Below are positions 1 through 8,561 of a stretch of DNA of 64,000 bases, one piece after another. The DNA is taken from the NCBI RefSeq assembly GCF_022024115.1, contig NZ_CP091792.1, positions 744,001 to 808,000 on the forward strand, read 5' to 3'. The notes beneath the pieces were generated by a model. It searched no databases, had not been told where the DNA came from, and worked only from the letters and a program-made list of their open reading frames with translations. Every line of letters begins with the position of its first letter. The first letter of the stretch is position 1. This DNA is from Prevotella communis (GTDB lineage Bacteria > Bacteroidota > Bacteroidia > Bacteroidales > Bacteroidaceae). The position numbers and the translations under genes are program-made.

Positions 1-41
1 CCAACGAGCAGGGGCAATATGACAATCATCCAGTTATCCAT
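1..41 (-). CDS. cbiB: Start of probable CbiB (adenosylcobinamide-phosphate synthase), partial
   Basis: Only the first 13 codons lie in the window. They read MDNWMIVILPLLVG on the minus strand, a hydrophobic start of the kind seen in the membrane protein CbiB/CobD(Pseudomonas), which joins the aminopropanol side chain to adenosylcobyric acid. The ATG overlaps the end of the upstream decarboxylase gene by 8 bases, so the gene is translationally coupled to a B12 operon. The decarboxylase makes the substrate that CbiB attaches, and these two genes are commonly adjacent. The assignment rests on context and a few hydrophobic residues only. Confidence 0.45.
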   Translation of the reverse strand, partial: MDNWMIVILPLLV

Positions 42-1008
42 TTCTTGATGTGATATATTGGTTGATGGCATCTACAAGTGCATCATTCTCAGAAGGTGTC
101 TGTGATGCGATGCGGAAATGGCTGGGTGTTAGACCTTCGAAGTTGGAACAGTCGCGAATGAGAATATGATGCTCACGAGCCAGATACTCTTTAAGGTCAT
201 GAGCTGAAGCTTTTTCTTGGCGGCAGAGCATGAAATTGGTCTGAGTAGCTTCAACACTTATACCTTCAATATGACTGAGCATATCTCGTAATCGTTGAGC
301 TTCTGCAAGGTTGGGCCGACAGATGAGTTCGTCATGCTGAAGCAGGAACTTACCAGCCTCAATAGCTAATGAGGATACACTCCATGGGCGCAGGTTCTTT
401 CGCAATTTTTCAGCCAACTGCCTCGAAGTAACAATATAGCCTAAGCGTAGTCCTGGTACAGCGTATGTCTTTGTCATGGAGTGCAGCAGGATAATTTTCT
501 TTCTCCTGATGGCTTCTGCTGCTGTCATGAGAGGTTGGGTGGTGTAGTGTTCGTACGATTGATCTATGACGACCAGATTAAAATAAAACAGAGCGTCATC
601 CAGCTTCCCGGTAGAAAGCATGAGTCCTGTGGGGTTATTGGGATTGCATATCCAGATACTATTCTTACTCTTTGTGTAAGGGGAGAATATTTTGCAGGCA
701 TCGGCATATTCGCTGAATGTTGGCTGCGGTATGTGCGGCTGATAGCGGAAAGTCTGGGCTATAAGGTAGATGGCCTCAGTAGCACCACTGGTGACGATAA
801 TATTCTCAGGACTGACGTTTTCACGCTCAGCGAGTTTTTCTTCCAGTGACCATGCCTCAGGCTCTGGATAATGCGCTAACAACTCTGGGCGTTTTGACAG
901 ATAGTCTGTTACTGCCTGGCAGGCAGCTGGATTCTGGCAGATATTCGACGAAAAGTCGCTCTTGATGCCTTCATACTCATATATATCGTCACCGTGTCCT
1001 TTAATCAT
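34..1008 (-). CDS. cobD: Threonine-phosphate decarboxylase, CobD type (PLP-dependent)
   Basis: This 324-residue protein belongs to the class I/II aminotransferase fold shared with histidinol-phosphate aminotransferase. The family member in B12 operons decarboxylates L-threonine O-3-phosphate to (R)-1-amino-2-propanol phosphate, the linker between the corrin ring and the lower nucleotide. The PLP-binding landmarks are visible: SGATEAIYL near residues 74-82, CNPNNPTG at 121-128, and the Schiff-base lysine in SMTKTYA at K180, followed by GLRLGY. It overlaps cobQ by 8 bases and the probable cbiB by 8 bases, so it sits inside a tightly coupled operon. A histidinol-phosphate aminotransferase is the alternative by fold alone, but the neighbours argue strongly for the cobalamin role. 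It is about 30-40 residues shorter than HisC. Confidence 0.88.
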   Translation of the reverse strand: MIKGHGDDIYEYEGIKSDFSSNICQNPAACQAVTDYLSKRPELLAHYPEPEAWSLEEKLAERENVSPENIIVTSGATEAIYLIAQTFRYQPHIPQPTFSEYADACKIFSPYTKSKNSIWICNPNNPTGLMLSTGKLDDALFYFNLVVIDQSYEHYTTQPLMTAAEAIRRKKIILLHSMTKTYAVPGLRLGYIVTSRQLAEKLRKNLRPWSVSSLAIEAGKFLLQHDELICRPNLAEAQRLRDMLSHIEGISVEATQTNFMLCRQEKASAHDLKEYLAREHHILIRDCSNFEGLTPSHFRIASQTPSENDALVDAINQYITSRNG

Positions 1009-2470
1009 TGCTTGAGAGTATTTGATAGATGCGTTCTATATCCACATACTGACGTACGTGGGCAGCCAGTTTGTTGTATTGCTCCTCCTTGAAATCGCGA
1101 TAAGAAACAGCCCTCTCACCTCTTCGCTCTAACTTCTTACCTCTTAACACATACTCAATAACTGCTGCGTTGTCGAGGAAGCCGTGGATGTAGGTGCCGA
1201 TGCAATGGCCGGACTGCAGGATGGCCTCATCGGTATCGCTGACACCCTGATGAATCTCATAGCCCTGACATGTCTGTCCGTCGAATTGGAACGTGACCTG
1301 CTTCGTGGTCTTGTCAGCTCCCATGGTGGTGTGGATAGGCAGCAGACCGAGTCCCGGCAGATGCTTGATGTCGCCTTCGATACCTTCCGGGTCGTCGATG
1401 GTCTGACCCAACATCTGATAGCCTCCGCAGATGCCGATGACCATCTTCCCGTCACGATGGGCACGCTGAATAGCCTGCGCACATCCGTTGCGACGTAGTT
1501 CCATGAGGTCGTCGAGGGTTGACTTCGTGCCAGGCAGGATGATAATGTCCGCCTGACTGATGTCTTGCGTGTTGTTGGTATAGAAGAGGTTGACGCGTGG
1601 GTCGCGTTCCAGCGTGTCGAAATCGGTATAGTTGCTGATATGGCGTAGCAGGACGACGGCGATGTTTACCTTTCCCTCTGCCAGTTGCTTGCGCTTCTTC
1701 TCCAGACTGACGCTGTCTTCCTCCTCGATAAAGATATCCTTGTAATAAGGAATAACACCAAGAACCGGTACCCCACAGATGTCTTCCAACATCTTTCTGC
1801 CTTCATCGAAGAGACGCATATCGCCCCTGAACTTATTGATGATAACGCCCTTGATGAGTTTGCGGTCCTCTGGCGATTGAAGCATGATACTGCCATAGAC
1901 GCTGGCGAAGACACCGCCCCGGTCTATATCGCCTACTAAGATGACATCTGCCTTGGCATGGCGAGCCATCGACATATTGACCAGGTCTCTGTCCTTCAGG
2001 TTTATCTCTGCAATACTGCCTGCGCCCTCCATCACAATGGGGTTGTAGCGTGAGGCAAGACGGTCGAAAGCGGCATGGACCTCTGATTGGAAGTCGATGG
2101 GGGTGTTGGGCTTCGTGGGATTAATGGGCGATTTTTGGGTGGGACGCCAATAATCGTACGCATCCTTATTGCCAATGGGTCGCCCATTAAGAATGACCTG
2201 CGAGGTGTGGTCACTTTGGGGCTTCAGCAATAGCGGGTTCATGTCCGTATGACAGGGAATGCCTGCTGCCTCAGCCTGTACGGCCTGGGCACGTCCAATC
2301 TCCAGCCCCTCTGGCGTGGCGTAGGAATTAAGCGCCATGTTCTGTGCCTTAAAGGGTGCAGGCTCGTAGCCATCCTGCTTGAATATGCGACAGAATGCTG
2401 CAGCAACGATGCTTTTGCCTACATCGCTACCTGTACCTGCGAACATGATGGGATGGAGAGATTGTTTCAT
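1001..2470 (-). CDS. cobQ: Cobyric acid synthase (CobQ/CbiP)
   Basis: The 489-residue enzyme amidates carboxyl groups b, d, e and g of adenosylcobyrinic acid a,c-diamide, using glutamine and ATP. The N-terminal P-loop-like region contains AGTGSDVGKS at residues 11-20, followed by KAQNMALNSY, a hallmark of CobQ rather than CbiA. The C-terminal class I glutamine amidotransferase-like half has the nucleophile Cys in GICGGYQMLG near residue 348, and a GYEIHQG histidine motif typical of the CobB/CobQ type. Length is normal for the family. The start overlaps the stop of cbiA by 4 bases, and the end overlaps cobD by 8 bases. It is controlled by the cobalamin riboswitch at the head of the operon if transcription reads through, which the tight spacing supports. 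Confidence 0.95.
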   Translation of the reverse strand: MKQSLHPIMFAGTGSDVGKSIVAAAFCRIFKQDGYEPAPFKAQNMALNSYATPEGLEIGRAQAVQAEAAGIPCHTDMNPLLLKPQSDHTSQVILNGRPIGNKDAYDYWRPTQKSPINPTKPNTPIDFQSEVHAAFDRLASRYNPIVMEGAGSIAEINLKDRDLVNMSMARHAKADVILVGDIDRGGVFASVYGSIMLQSPEDRKLIKGVIINKFRGDMRLFDEGRKMLEDICGVPVLGVIPYYKDIFIEEEDSVSLEKKRKQLAEGKVNIAVVLLRHISNYTDFDTLERDPRVNLFYTNNTQDISQADIIILPGTKSTLDDLMELRRNGCAQAIQRAHRDGKMVIGICGGYQMLGQTIDDPEGIEGDIKHLPGLGLLPIHTTMGADKTTKQVTFQFDGQTCQGYEIHQGVSDTDEAILQSGHCIGTYIHGFLDNAAVIEYVLRGKKLERRGERAVSYRDFKEEQYNKLAAHVRQYVDIERIYQILSSND

Positions 2471-3723
2471 ATTTGATAGAGGTGCGTATAGCTTGCTAAT
2501 ACGTTTTTATATCTGAATACTGGCGTCGCCACAGGTTCACCTTTGGCATTATAGACCTGTGTGACGCTTTCTGGTGTTTCTACGAATTGGGTGTAATGGA
2601 ATTCATGTCCACGATATTCCTTGCCATCGAGTATAAAACGGCGATAACCCAAGGATAACTTGCGGTCTGCCTTGCGTGCTGTGATGGCGTAGGGCAGAAC
2701 ACCGCACATGGGATATTCGCCCTCGTCGGTGATAATTTTTTCACAGAGGTACATCATCCCTCCGCATTCTGCAATGATGCGTCCTCCCTGTTCAGCATAG
2801 TCTCTGATTGCCTTTCTGCAGGCTTCGTTCCTGACTAAGGCTTCTACATGCTTCTCTGGGTAGCCGCCTGGCAGATAGAGCAGGTCGATACCTTCCAGCG
2901 AGGGTATGTCTTTTTCTGGGTCAAAGAAACTGACGGAGGCAAATGAGTCGATGATTTCCTGATAAATGAAACTGAAACTTTCTGCATTGAGTGCGCAGCT
3001 CACTTTCAGTCCGTCGCCTTCGGACGCACAGTCCGTCGCCTTCGGACTCACAGTCCGTCGCTCTCGGACTAACGAGGAACAGATGCTTTTCCAATCGATA
3101 TGTGACTCTATCAAGTTGATGAGTTCCTCGTTTTCTGTTTTTTCAGAGAAGTCCAGCCCCAGGTAGCGTGAGCCTTGCTCCAGCGAACTGTTTTTGGGAA
3201 GATAGCCAAAACAGGTAATCTGCAAATCGTCGCATACCTGACGGAGCATCTCAAAATGTCTTGATGACCCCACCTTGTTGAATATCACACCTGCGATATG
3301 CACGTCCTTTCGGAAGTTGATGAAGCCTTGCAGCAGTGGTGCCATAGAGTAGGCAGCACTCTTGGCATCGACAACCAGGATGACAGGCAACTGCAGAATG
3401 CTGGCAATCTCGGCCGAGGACCCTTTATCGCGCTCATAGCCATCAAAGAGTCCCATCATCCCCTCTACGATACATACATCAGCCCCTTTGCCATAATGCT
3501 CAAAGAGATTGCGTACATGCTCAGGGGTAGTCATGAAAGTGTCCAAATTGATGCTCGGACGACCGCATACAGCTTTGTGAAATTTTGTGTCTATATAGTC
3601 TGGTCCGCATTTAAAGGGTTGTACACGATAGCCCTTCTGCGTGAAAAGAGCCATCAGGCCGCGTGCAATGGTTGTCTTACCACTGCCGCTGGTAGGTGCT
3701 GCTATGAGAAATGCGGACTTCAT
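2467..3723 (-). CDS. cbiA: Cobyrinic acid a,c-diamide synthase (CbiA/CobB)
   Basis: This 418-residue enzyme performs the first amidations of the corrin ring. The N-terminal half starts APTSGSGKTT, an ATP-binding loop at residues 10-18, followed by FKCGPDYID, diagnostic of CbiA. The C-terminal half is a glutamine amidotransferase with Cys in AECGGMMYL and a GHEFHYTQF motif. Between the halves is a short basic/acidic linker encoded by three tandem 22-bp repeats (3007-3072); the three copies add exactly 66 bases so the frame is kept, and the insertion lies where a change does least harm. A possible extra promoter with TACCTTTG (minus, 3732-3739) lies just upstream, but it would leave almost no leader. 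It ends with a 4-base overlap into cobQ. Confidence 0.94.
   Translation of the reverse strand: MKSAFLIAAPTSGSGKTTIARGLMALFTQKGYRVQPFKCGPDYIDTKFHKAVCGRPSINLDTFMTTPEHVRNLFEHYGKGADVCIVEGMMGLFDGYERDKGSSAEIASILQLPVILVVDAKSAAYSMAPLLQGFINFRKDVHIAGVIFNKVGSSRHFEMLRQVCDDLQITCFGYLPKNSSLEQGSRYLGLDFSEKTENEELINLIESHIDWKSICSSLVRERRTVSPKATDCASEGDGLKVSCALNAESFSFIYQEIIDSFASVSFFDPEKDIPSLEGIDLLYLPGGYPEKHVEALVRNEACRKAIRDYAEQGGRIIAECGGMMYLCEKIITDEGEYPMCGVLPYAITARKADRKLSLGYRRFILDGKEYRGHEFHYTQFVETPESVTQVYNAKGEPVATPVFRYKNVLASYTHLYQI
3007..3072. repeat. Three 22-bp tandem repeats inside cbiA
   Basis: Units at 3007-3028, 3029-3050 and 3051-3072 share the core CAGTCCGTCGCCTTCGGAC; the third has drifted slightly (CTCTCGGAC). 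Each unit can form a small hairpin, GTCCG ... CGGAC. The repeats encode part of the linker between the two CbiA domains. One unit is not a multiple of three, so only the present triple keeps the gene in frame. Confidence 0.9.
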
Positions 3724-3756
3724 ACAGGTGACAAAGGTACAAAGTTTTTTGCGAAA

Positions 3757-4455
3757 TCAGGCAGGATAGATGATGCAAAGTGAAAAATAGGGAAATTGAC
3801 GAGACTGAATCTCGTCAGACAATGAGGTATGATAGGCTTCGGGCGTGCCTACATTTTCGAAGTAATGACAAACGGTTTGTGGGTTCCGACGCAGGAATTC
3901 TTTGACTGCCTCCTGACATTGTGATAGTTTCATCACGACAACCACATGATTGCTGTCTAATAGCTGATGAAGCGTCTCTGCGTCAGCATCGCCTGGCAGA
4001 ATGGTGAGTCGCTGCTGCTGACTGACTAAGGACAGCCCTGCTGAGGCTGCGGCGGCAATAAACGAAGGGATGCCTGCCGATTGTACCACAGGAATACTTG
4101 CTTCCTCTAAGCGTTCCATCACATAATGGATAGAGGCATAGATGCTTACGTCGCCTTCAACAGCCACCACGATGCGTTGCCCTTCATGATAGAGCCTGAC
4201 GCAATCCGCAAAGATCCTGTTGTAAACCAAAGATACCGCTTGACGGTCTTTGAGCATGGGTAGCTCATAGACCATCAGGCGGTTGTCGTCGCACCACTCG
4301 CTGATAATGTCTGTGGCGCGTGATTTCATTACACCCTCATTGTTTCTTGTCGCAGGCACCATCACCACATCGGCATCCTTCAAGGTCTTCACGGCTTTGA
4401 AGGTCAGCAACTCAGGGTCGCCGGGGCCTAGCGATAGGAAAGTGATAGGCGTCAT
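3757..4455 (-). CDS. cbiL: Precorrin-2/cobalt-factor-II C20-methyltransferase
   Basis: This 232-residue protein belongs to the class III SAM-dependent uroporphyrin/corrin methyltransferases. The SAM-binding loop LSLGPGDPELLTFKA occupies residues 7-21, and a second conserved segment reads VAVEGDVSIYASIHYVMERL, where CbiL proteins have G-D-P/V-S-x-Y. The ring-contraction branch of B12 synthesis uses it to add the C20 methyl that is later lost. With an exported CbiK-type chelatase nearby, the cobalt-early anaerobic substrate (cobalt-factor II) is the more likely one. It lies 5 bases after the DUF4374 lipoprotein gene and about 33 bases before cbiA in the riboswitch-headed operon. Other pathway methyltransferases (CbiH, CbiF, CbiJ) are not in this window. 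Confidence 0.88.
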   Translation of the reverse strand: MTPITFLSLGPGDPELLTFKAVKTLKDADVVMVPATRNNEGVMKSRATDIISEWCDDNRLMVYELPMLKDRQAVSLVYNRIFADCVRLYHEGQRIVVAVEGDVSIYASIHYVMERLEEASIPVVQSAGIPSFIAAAASAGLSLVSQQQRLTILPGDADAETLHQLLDSNHVVVVMKLSQCQEAVKEFLRRNPQTVCHYFENVGTPEAYHTSLSDEIQSRQFPYFSLCIIYPA

Positions 4456-4460
4456 ACGTC

Positions 4461-5726
4461 TTATTTTTCAAAGAAGCGAATCTGGTCGAAGTAAACGCCG
4501 GTGGCCAGTTTTGAACCAAGGCTCACGTTGCCAGTAGCCACATCGTAGATATAGATACGGTTCTCTGTATCGTTGCTCACACCGAAGTAGGCCTTGTTCT
4601 CCTTGGCGTTATAGACAGAGCGCTGAGAGAAGCTGCCTGCGCTATAGGCGATATCCTCACCGTTATACTGCAGTCGGGTGGCCTGCTTCGTGTCGAGGTC
4701 TACGATAGAATAATAGTATGCTACATCCTGAATACCTGTGCCCACTGCGTTGTCGCCGGAGTAGACAAGTGCCTTGTTGCCACCCAGATACTGAATGGTC
4801 AGGATCTTACCTTTGGTGTCGGGGAATGCATTGTAACCCTTTTCGAAGTCGTACTCACCATTCTTGATGCGCAGCAGCTGACCGTAGTTCTTCTTGCTCT
4901 TGGTGCTGAAGGCGGTAAGATAGAGGTTGTCGTCCTTATCAAAGAAGATGAAGTCCTGGAGCAGTTCGCCGTAAGCAGAACCCTGCATCTGAGCAGCCTC
5001 ACTGTTGATAATCTCCTGCTCAACGGCCATCGTCTCAGGATTGATGACGGCAATGCGGAAGAAGGGTTCGTTGGTGCTCTTGTTGCTTCCGCTGGTCAAG
5101 CCCTTGTTGTTGTAGAAGTAGAACAGTTTTTTGTCGCTCTTACGATAGGTTAGCAGACCGCTGGTTGACAGCACGTTATAGCCTTCGGCCACTTTGATGC
5201 CGTCCACCGTTCCCTCATTAATGATGCTCATGTCCTTGACGTTCAACTTCGTCCAAATCACCTTGGTGTGATCTTCTGATGTTGACATGATAAGCAGGGT
5301 GTTCTTGTCGAGCCATGCGTGGGTGTAGTTACGTGGTGTGTAGGTGTTCTTGTCGAATCTCTGCTCCTGTACCACCGTCAGTTCGTTGTTCTTCAACTGC
5401 AGTTTAGAGAAACGGTCCATTGAAGAGGGCACCTGATACATGAACTCGTCGTCGTAGATGCTTTCAATTGTGTAGTCGGCAATCTCAACACCCTTGCCGT
5501 CGAACGTGATAGTCGTGTCGGGGTCGCTCAGCGAAGCCACGCTCAGTGTCACGTGGGTCTCTGTTTTTGCCATACCACCATGCTTTCCTACTGTAATAGT
5601 CAGGTCGTAGTGGGCACCTTTTGATGAGCTGGAAGTACCGTTGTCATCATCTTCAGAACATGCTGTAAAGGCAGCGGTGATCATCAGTACTGCCATCAGC
5701 GAATGAAGGAAACTTAGTTTTTTCAT
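4461..5726 (-). CDS. DUF4374-type surface lipoprotein of the B12 operon
   Basis: The 421-residue product begins with a lipoprotein signal ending AAFTAC (Cys23), followed by SEDDDN, an acidic stretch of the type that sends Bacteroidetes lipoproteins to the cell surface. The mature part has repeated short strands with motifs such as LLIMSTSEDHTKVIW, LLTYRKSDKKLFYFYN and NKAYFGVSNDTENRIYIYD, which suggest a beta-propeller. I assign it to DUF4374 from memory of that family; it typically sits beside TonB receptors. It lies 35 bases after the TonB receptor and directly before cbiL under the cobalamin riboswitch. A role in binding cobamides for the adjacent receptor, like the unrelated-by-name BtuG, is inference. 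Confidence 0.7.
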   Translation of the reverse strand: MKKLSFLHSLMAVLMITAAFTACSEDDDNGTSSSSKGAHYDLTITVGKHGGMAKTETHVTLSVASLSDPDTTITFDGKGVEIADYTIESIYDDEFMYQVPSSMDRFSKLQLKNNELTVVQEQRFDKNTYTPRNYTHAWLDKNTLLIMSTSEDHTKVIWTKLNVKDMSIINEGTVDGIKVAEGYNVLSTSGLLTYRKSDKKLFYFYNNKGLTSGSNKSTNEPFFRIAVINPETMAVEQEIINSEAAQMQGSAYGELLQDFIFFDKDDNLYLTAFSTKSKKNYGQLLRIKNGEYDFEKGYNAFPDTKGKILTIQYLGGNKALVYSGDNAVGTGIQDVAYYYSIVDLDTKQATRLQYNGEDIAYSAGSFSQRSVYNAKENKAYFGVSNDTENRIYIYDVATGNVSLGSKLATGVYFDQIRFFEK

Positions 5727-5761
5727 TTTGTCTTTTGAATTTAAATTAGTTGTTATATTGT

Positions 5762-7909
5762 TTATTGTAATAATAGCCTGAACTTGGCGAACAGTGTGCG
5801 ACCTGGTCTCTGCAACTTATAGTTGTCGTAGGTCGTTGCATCAAACAGATTGTCGCAGTCTATCGAGACGCTATATCTGTTGCGGCACCATGAATAGGTG
5901 ATATTTGCACCTATGGTATTCTTTGTCGGAATGCGGGCTTTGGTACTCTTGCTGCCGTAGGCCTCCCACGACAAGAAGAACCAATGGACCCATTGATAGT
6001 CGGCACTCACGGTCAGGTGGTCTTTTTCTTGGAAAAGGTCGAAGAACGAGTAGTGAGCTTCTGTCGATGCGAACAGCCAAGGACGGTTGGGCACGCGATT
6101 GTTGAAGGTGGCATTGGGCTGCCCGTTAGTCAGGTATTCCTGACGGTTGCGCGCATCTTGCCAACTCATGTTGCCCACTATCTGTAGGCGCTTATCCCAG
6201 TTGTAGCGCACCTCTCCCTCAATACCTTTGATATGCACGGCAGGTTCGTTGGTGTATTGCATCATACCTTCTTTCTCGGCTATTTGTGGTTGGATATAGT
6301 TGTCCACAAATCGCAGAAAACCATTGGCTTCATAGTAAAAGGTGTGTTGTCCGTATTGCAACGTACCAAAGAGACCTAGGTTTAGGTTGTCGCTACACTC
6401 AGGCTTTAATGCCATATTGGCGTAGATAGTAGTACCGTTGCCCAACAGTTCTCTTGCCAGGGGTAGTCGAACACTATGTTCGTAGCTGGCTTTGATGGCC
6501 AAAGGTCTGATAATTTCAAATCGGCTGCCTATGCCTCCACCAATGTTGTTCTGGGTGTTCGAACCGGTCACGTCTCGCGAGTTGGTCAGGAAAGCCAGGT
6601 CTGTCTGTTCTACTGACAGATAATTGATATAGTCTTTCACAAAGAAGGTGTTGTACCACCGCCCTTGCATTAACGACTGGTTATAGGCCAGTCCGATGAT
6701 ATGCTTGGCCAGTACGTCATTGGCAGGCTCAAACTCCTGGTCCACATCATCCCAGCGGTTGTTTCCTGTACGATTCAGCGCATAACTGATGTTCAGCATG
6801 TGTTCGTCAGAGAATAGGTAGTTCAGTTCGGCTCGCGCATTCGTCATGGGTCGCTTAATATGCCTCCGTTTGAAGTTTCTGCCGTTCAACTCGTTATGTC
6901 CGCTGACTATATAGTCGCCGTTCCAGTCGTACTGGCGGTGAGCGGTATCTGTGGCGATAGAATGGTCCCAGGTGTGAGAGAACGAGAAGTTGGCATTGAG
7001 ACCTTCCAACAGGAACGCGCGTTTCTGATAGCGGGCGCCAACGCTCCAGGCTTTTGTCTGTTTATCTGCCATACCGATGACACGTGTCTGCACCTGTCCT
7101 GTCTGCAGTTCTTTATCCGTCTGCTGGTAGGATGCGCTGACAAAGAACTCGTCTGTCCACCATTTATCCGTAAAGCCCACTTCCACCTGTCCTAACAATG
7201 AAAGGTAGGCATCGTGAAAACGCTTGCGGTCTTGTGGCAGGAACTTTCGTGCCGTCTCGTCCCAAAGTTCCACGCCTTTCATTGTATAGTCGTTCTTCGA
7301 GTAATTGATACCAAGGGTAGGGCGGATGGTCAGTCCGTTCCTGAAGATATACTGCGCGTTGAGGTCGGCTTTATGGGTATGGAAGGAACCCATGCCATAC
7401 GACGCATCGAGGTAATTGGTCTTCTTGCGATTAGTCACCACGTTGACGGCTCCTCCCAAGGCATCGCTACTGAGCCACGTAGGTACTACACCTTTATATA
7501 TCTCTACACGGTCAATCATACTGATGGGCAGATTGGCCAGTGTGACGCCAGAGCCTTTTGTGTCGAGAGGCACACCATCGATGAAGTATCTCACGGCATT
7601 GCCAGACATTCCGTTGATGCTCAGGTCGAAGTCGCTGCCCAGTCCACCTTCCTCGCGTATCTTCACACCTGCTGTATGGTCAATCAGACTGTTCAGGTTG
7701 CTGATACTGCTTATCATCGAACGTACGTCGATGGCATTCACGGTAAGAGCCCCCTCGCGCAGTTGCTGTGTCTTGCTCTTACCCAAAACGGTAACGTTGT
7801 CAAGTATCACGGAGTCGCGCATCGCGTTCTTTCGTGACTTTTGGGCAAAGGAAACCGCTGCGACCATAAGCCACAGTGCAAGCATCAGCAATAGTTTCTT
7901 TCTTCTCAC
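5762..7909 (-). CDS. TonB-dependent outer-membrane receptor, probably for cobamides
   Basis: The 715-residue protein has a signal peptide (LWLMVAAVSFA-QKS), a short N-terminal segment without the carboxypeptidase-like domain of SusC proteins, a plug domain (residues about 35-150, containing YFIDGVPLD, ISMIDRVEIYKGVVP and LGGAVNVVT) and a long beta-barrel ending in an aromatic-rich strand LFAKFRLLLQ. Family members import vitamin B12, iron chelates or similar. It is the first gene after a cobalamin riboswitch whose end lies about 60 bases upstream, and it heads an operon of corrin synthesis genes. That makes a cobamide or corrin precursor the likely ligand, though cobalt complexes cannot be excluded. 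Confidence 0.88.
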   Translation of the reverse strand: MRRKKLLLMLALWLMVAAVSFAQKSRKNAMRDSVILDNVTVLGKSKTQQLREGALTVNAIDVRSMISSISNLNSLIDHTAGVKIREEGGLGSDFDLSINGMSGNAVRYFIDGVPLDTKGSGVTLANLPISMIDRVEIYKGVVPTWLSSDALGGAVNVVTNRKKTNYLDASYGMGSFHTHKADLNAQYIFRNGLTIRPTLGINYSKNDYTMKGVELWDETARKFLPQDRKRFHDAYLSLLGQVEVGFTDKWWTDEFFVSASYQQTDKELQTGQVQTRVIGMADKQTKAWSVGARYQKRAFLLEGLNANFSFSHTWDHSIATDTAHRQYDWNGDYIVSGHNELNGRNFKRRHIKRPMTNARAELNYLFSDEHMLNISYALNRTGNNRWDDVDQEFEPANDVLAKHIIGLAYNQSLMQGRWYNTFFVKDYINYLSVEQTDLAFLTNSRDVTGSNTQNNIGGGIGSRFEIIRPLAIKASYEHSVRLPLARELLGNGTTIYANMALKPECSDNLNLGLFGTLQYGQHTFYYEANGFLRFVDNYIQPQIAEKEGMMQYTNEPAVHIKGIEGEVRYNWDKRLQIVGNMSWQDARNRQEYLTNGQPNATFNNRVPNRPWLFASTEAHYSFFDLFQEKDHLTVSADYQWVHWFFLSWEAYGSKSTKARIPTKNTIGANITYSWCRNRYSVSIDCDNLFDATTYDNYKLQRPGRTLFAKFRLLLQ

Positions 7910-7967
7910 TTTCTTAACTTTCTTCCGAAACCCTATTCCCGGGGCGTTCGTGTCAATGTTCGTAATG

Positions 7968-8123
7968 ACTGGCAGGTTTCCTGACTCTCTCCAAAAAAGC
8001 CTTCCTTCCCGATTGCCTCAGTGGATATCTTAGGCTTTTCATAATGGAGATTACAGTAGCGGGCACTGTTCAGGTCTTTCACCTGATTCCCTCTCTCCCC
8101 CTGTGAACCACAGGGAAATCACC
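7968..8123 (-). promoter_or_regulatory. Cobalamin riboswitch, left arm
   Basis: On the minus strand the element runs from GGTGATTTCCCTGTGG through GGGAATCAGGTG, the GCCCGCTACTGT core, CCACTGAGG and GGGAAGG, to the B12 box ending AGTCAGGAAACCTGCCAG. These blocks occur in the canonical order and spacing of the AdoCbl riboswitch. It lies between its promoter (8134-8141) and the TonB receptor start at 7909, and should repress the receptor and B12-synthesis operon when cobalamin is plentiful. The closeness of its end to the start codon suggests control of translation initiation; I see no clear terminator. Confidence 0.95.
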
Positions 8124-8128
8124 AAATC

Positions 8129-8198
8129 GGGTGCAAATATACGAACTTTTTCCTGAAATAATGTTTGGTTTTCAAAAAAAGTTGTATCTTTGCACCCG
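8129..8198. promoter_or_regulatory. Mirror-image divergent promoters of the B12 locus
   Basis: The minus-strand -7 element is TATATTTG (8134-8141) and the plus-strand one is TATCTTTG (8185-8192), both fitting the Bacteroidetes TAnnTTTG consensus. The whole segment is an imperfect inverted repeat: CGGGTGCAAATATACGAAC on the left against GTTGTATCTTTGCACCCG on the right, extended by A/T runs, with one mismatch and one single-base gap. Each promoter fires outward into its own cobalamin riboswitch. Confidence 0.85.
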
Positions 8199-8202
8199 CA
8201 AT

Positions 8203-8385
8203 GTCATACGTGACACTGCCCTGAAAGGTTCGCTTAGCCGCGATTAATTGGGAACTGGAGTGTGAATCTCCGACTGTCCCGCAGCAGTGAACTCCATTAT
8301 GACTCCTAAGCAAGCATGCCATTGCCCGTTTGGACGAGAAGGCGCTTGGGAGCGGAGGAAAGTCTGAAGACCAGCCTTTTACAGG
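8203..8385 (+). promoter_or_regulatory. Cobalamin riboswitch, right arm
   Basis: The plus-strand leader contains GGGAACTGGAGTGTGAATC, the core TCCCGCAGCAGTGA, a long variable arm, GGGAGCGGAGG, and a B12 box AGTCTGAAGACCAGCC. These are the conserved blocks of the cobalamin riboswitch. It sits about 20 bases after the TATCTTTG promoter. The distance to the btuB start (8562) is about 175 bases, much longer than on the left arm, leaving room for a separate expression platform. The region 8495-8560 could pair (GGAGG ... CCTC followed by TTTTT), which would be compatible with a terminator, but I did not resolve a clean hairpin. Confidence 0.92.
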
Positions 8386-8561
8386 AAGAAAAGTCAAATG
8401 CTCTCGATGTAAGGGCGTGCGACGCAAGTTTTGTTTTTTTTGTAGAATCAACGAGGGCGCAGGCCTTCATTGTACGTGTATACGTGTATTATTATATAAG
8501 TTCATACGGAGGCCGTCCTGTCGGGAGATAGCACGTCCTCTTTTTAAAAAACGAAACAAAG

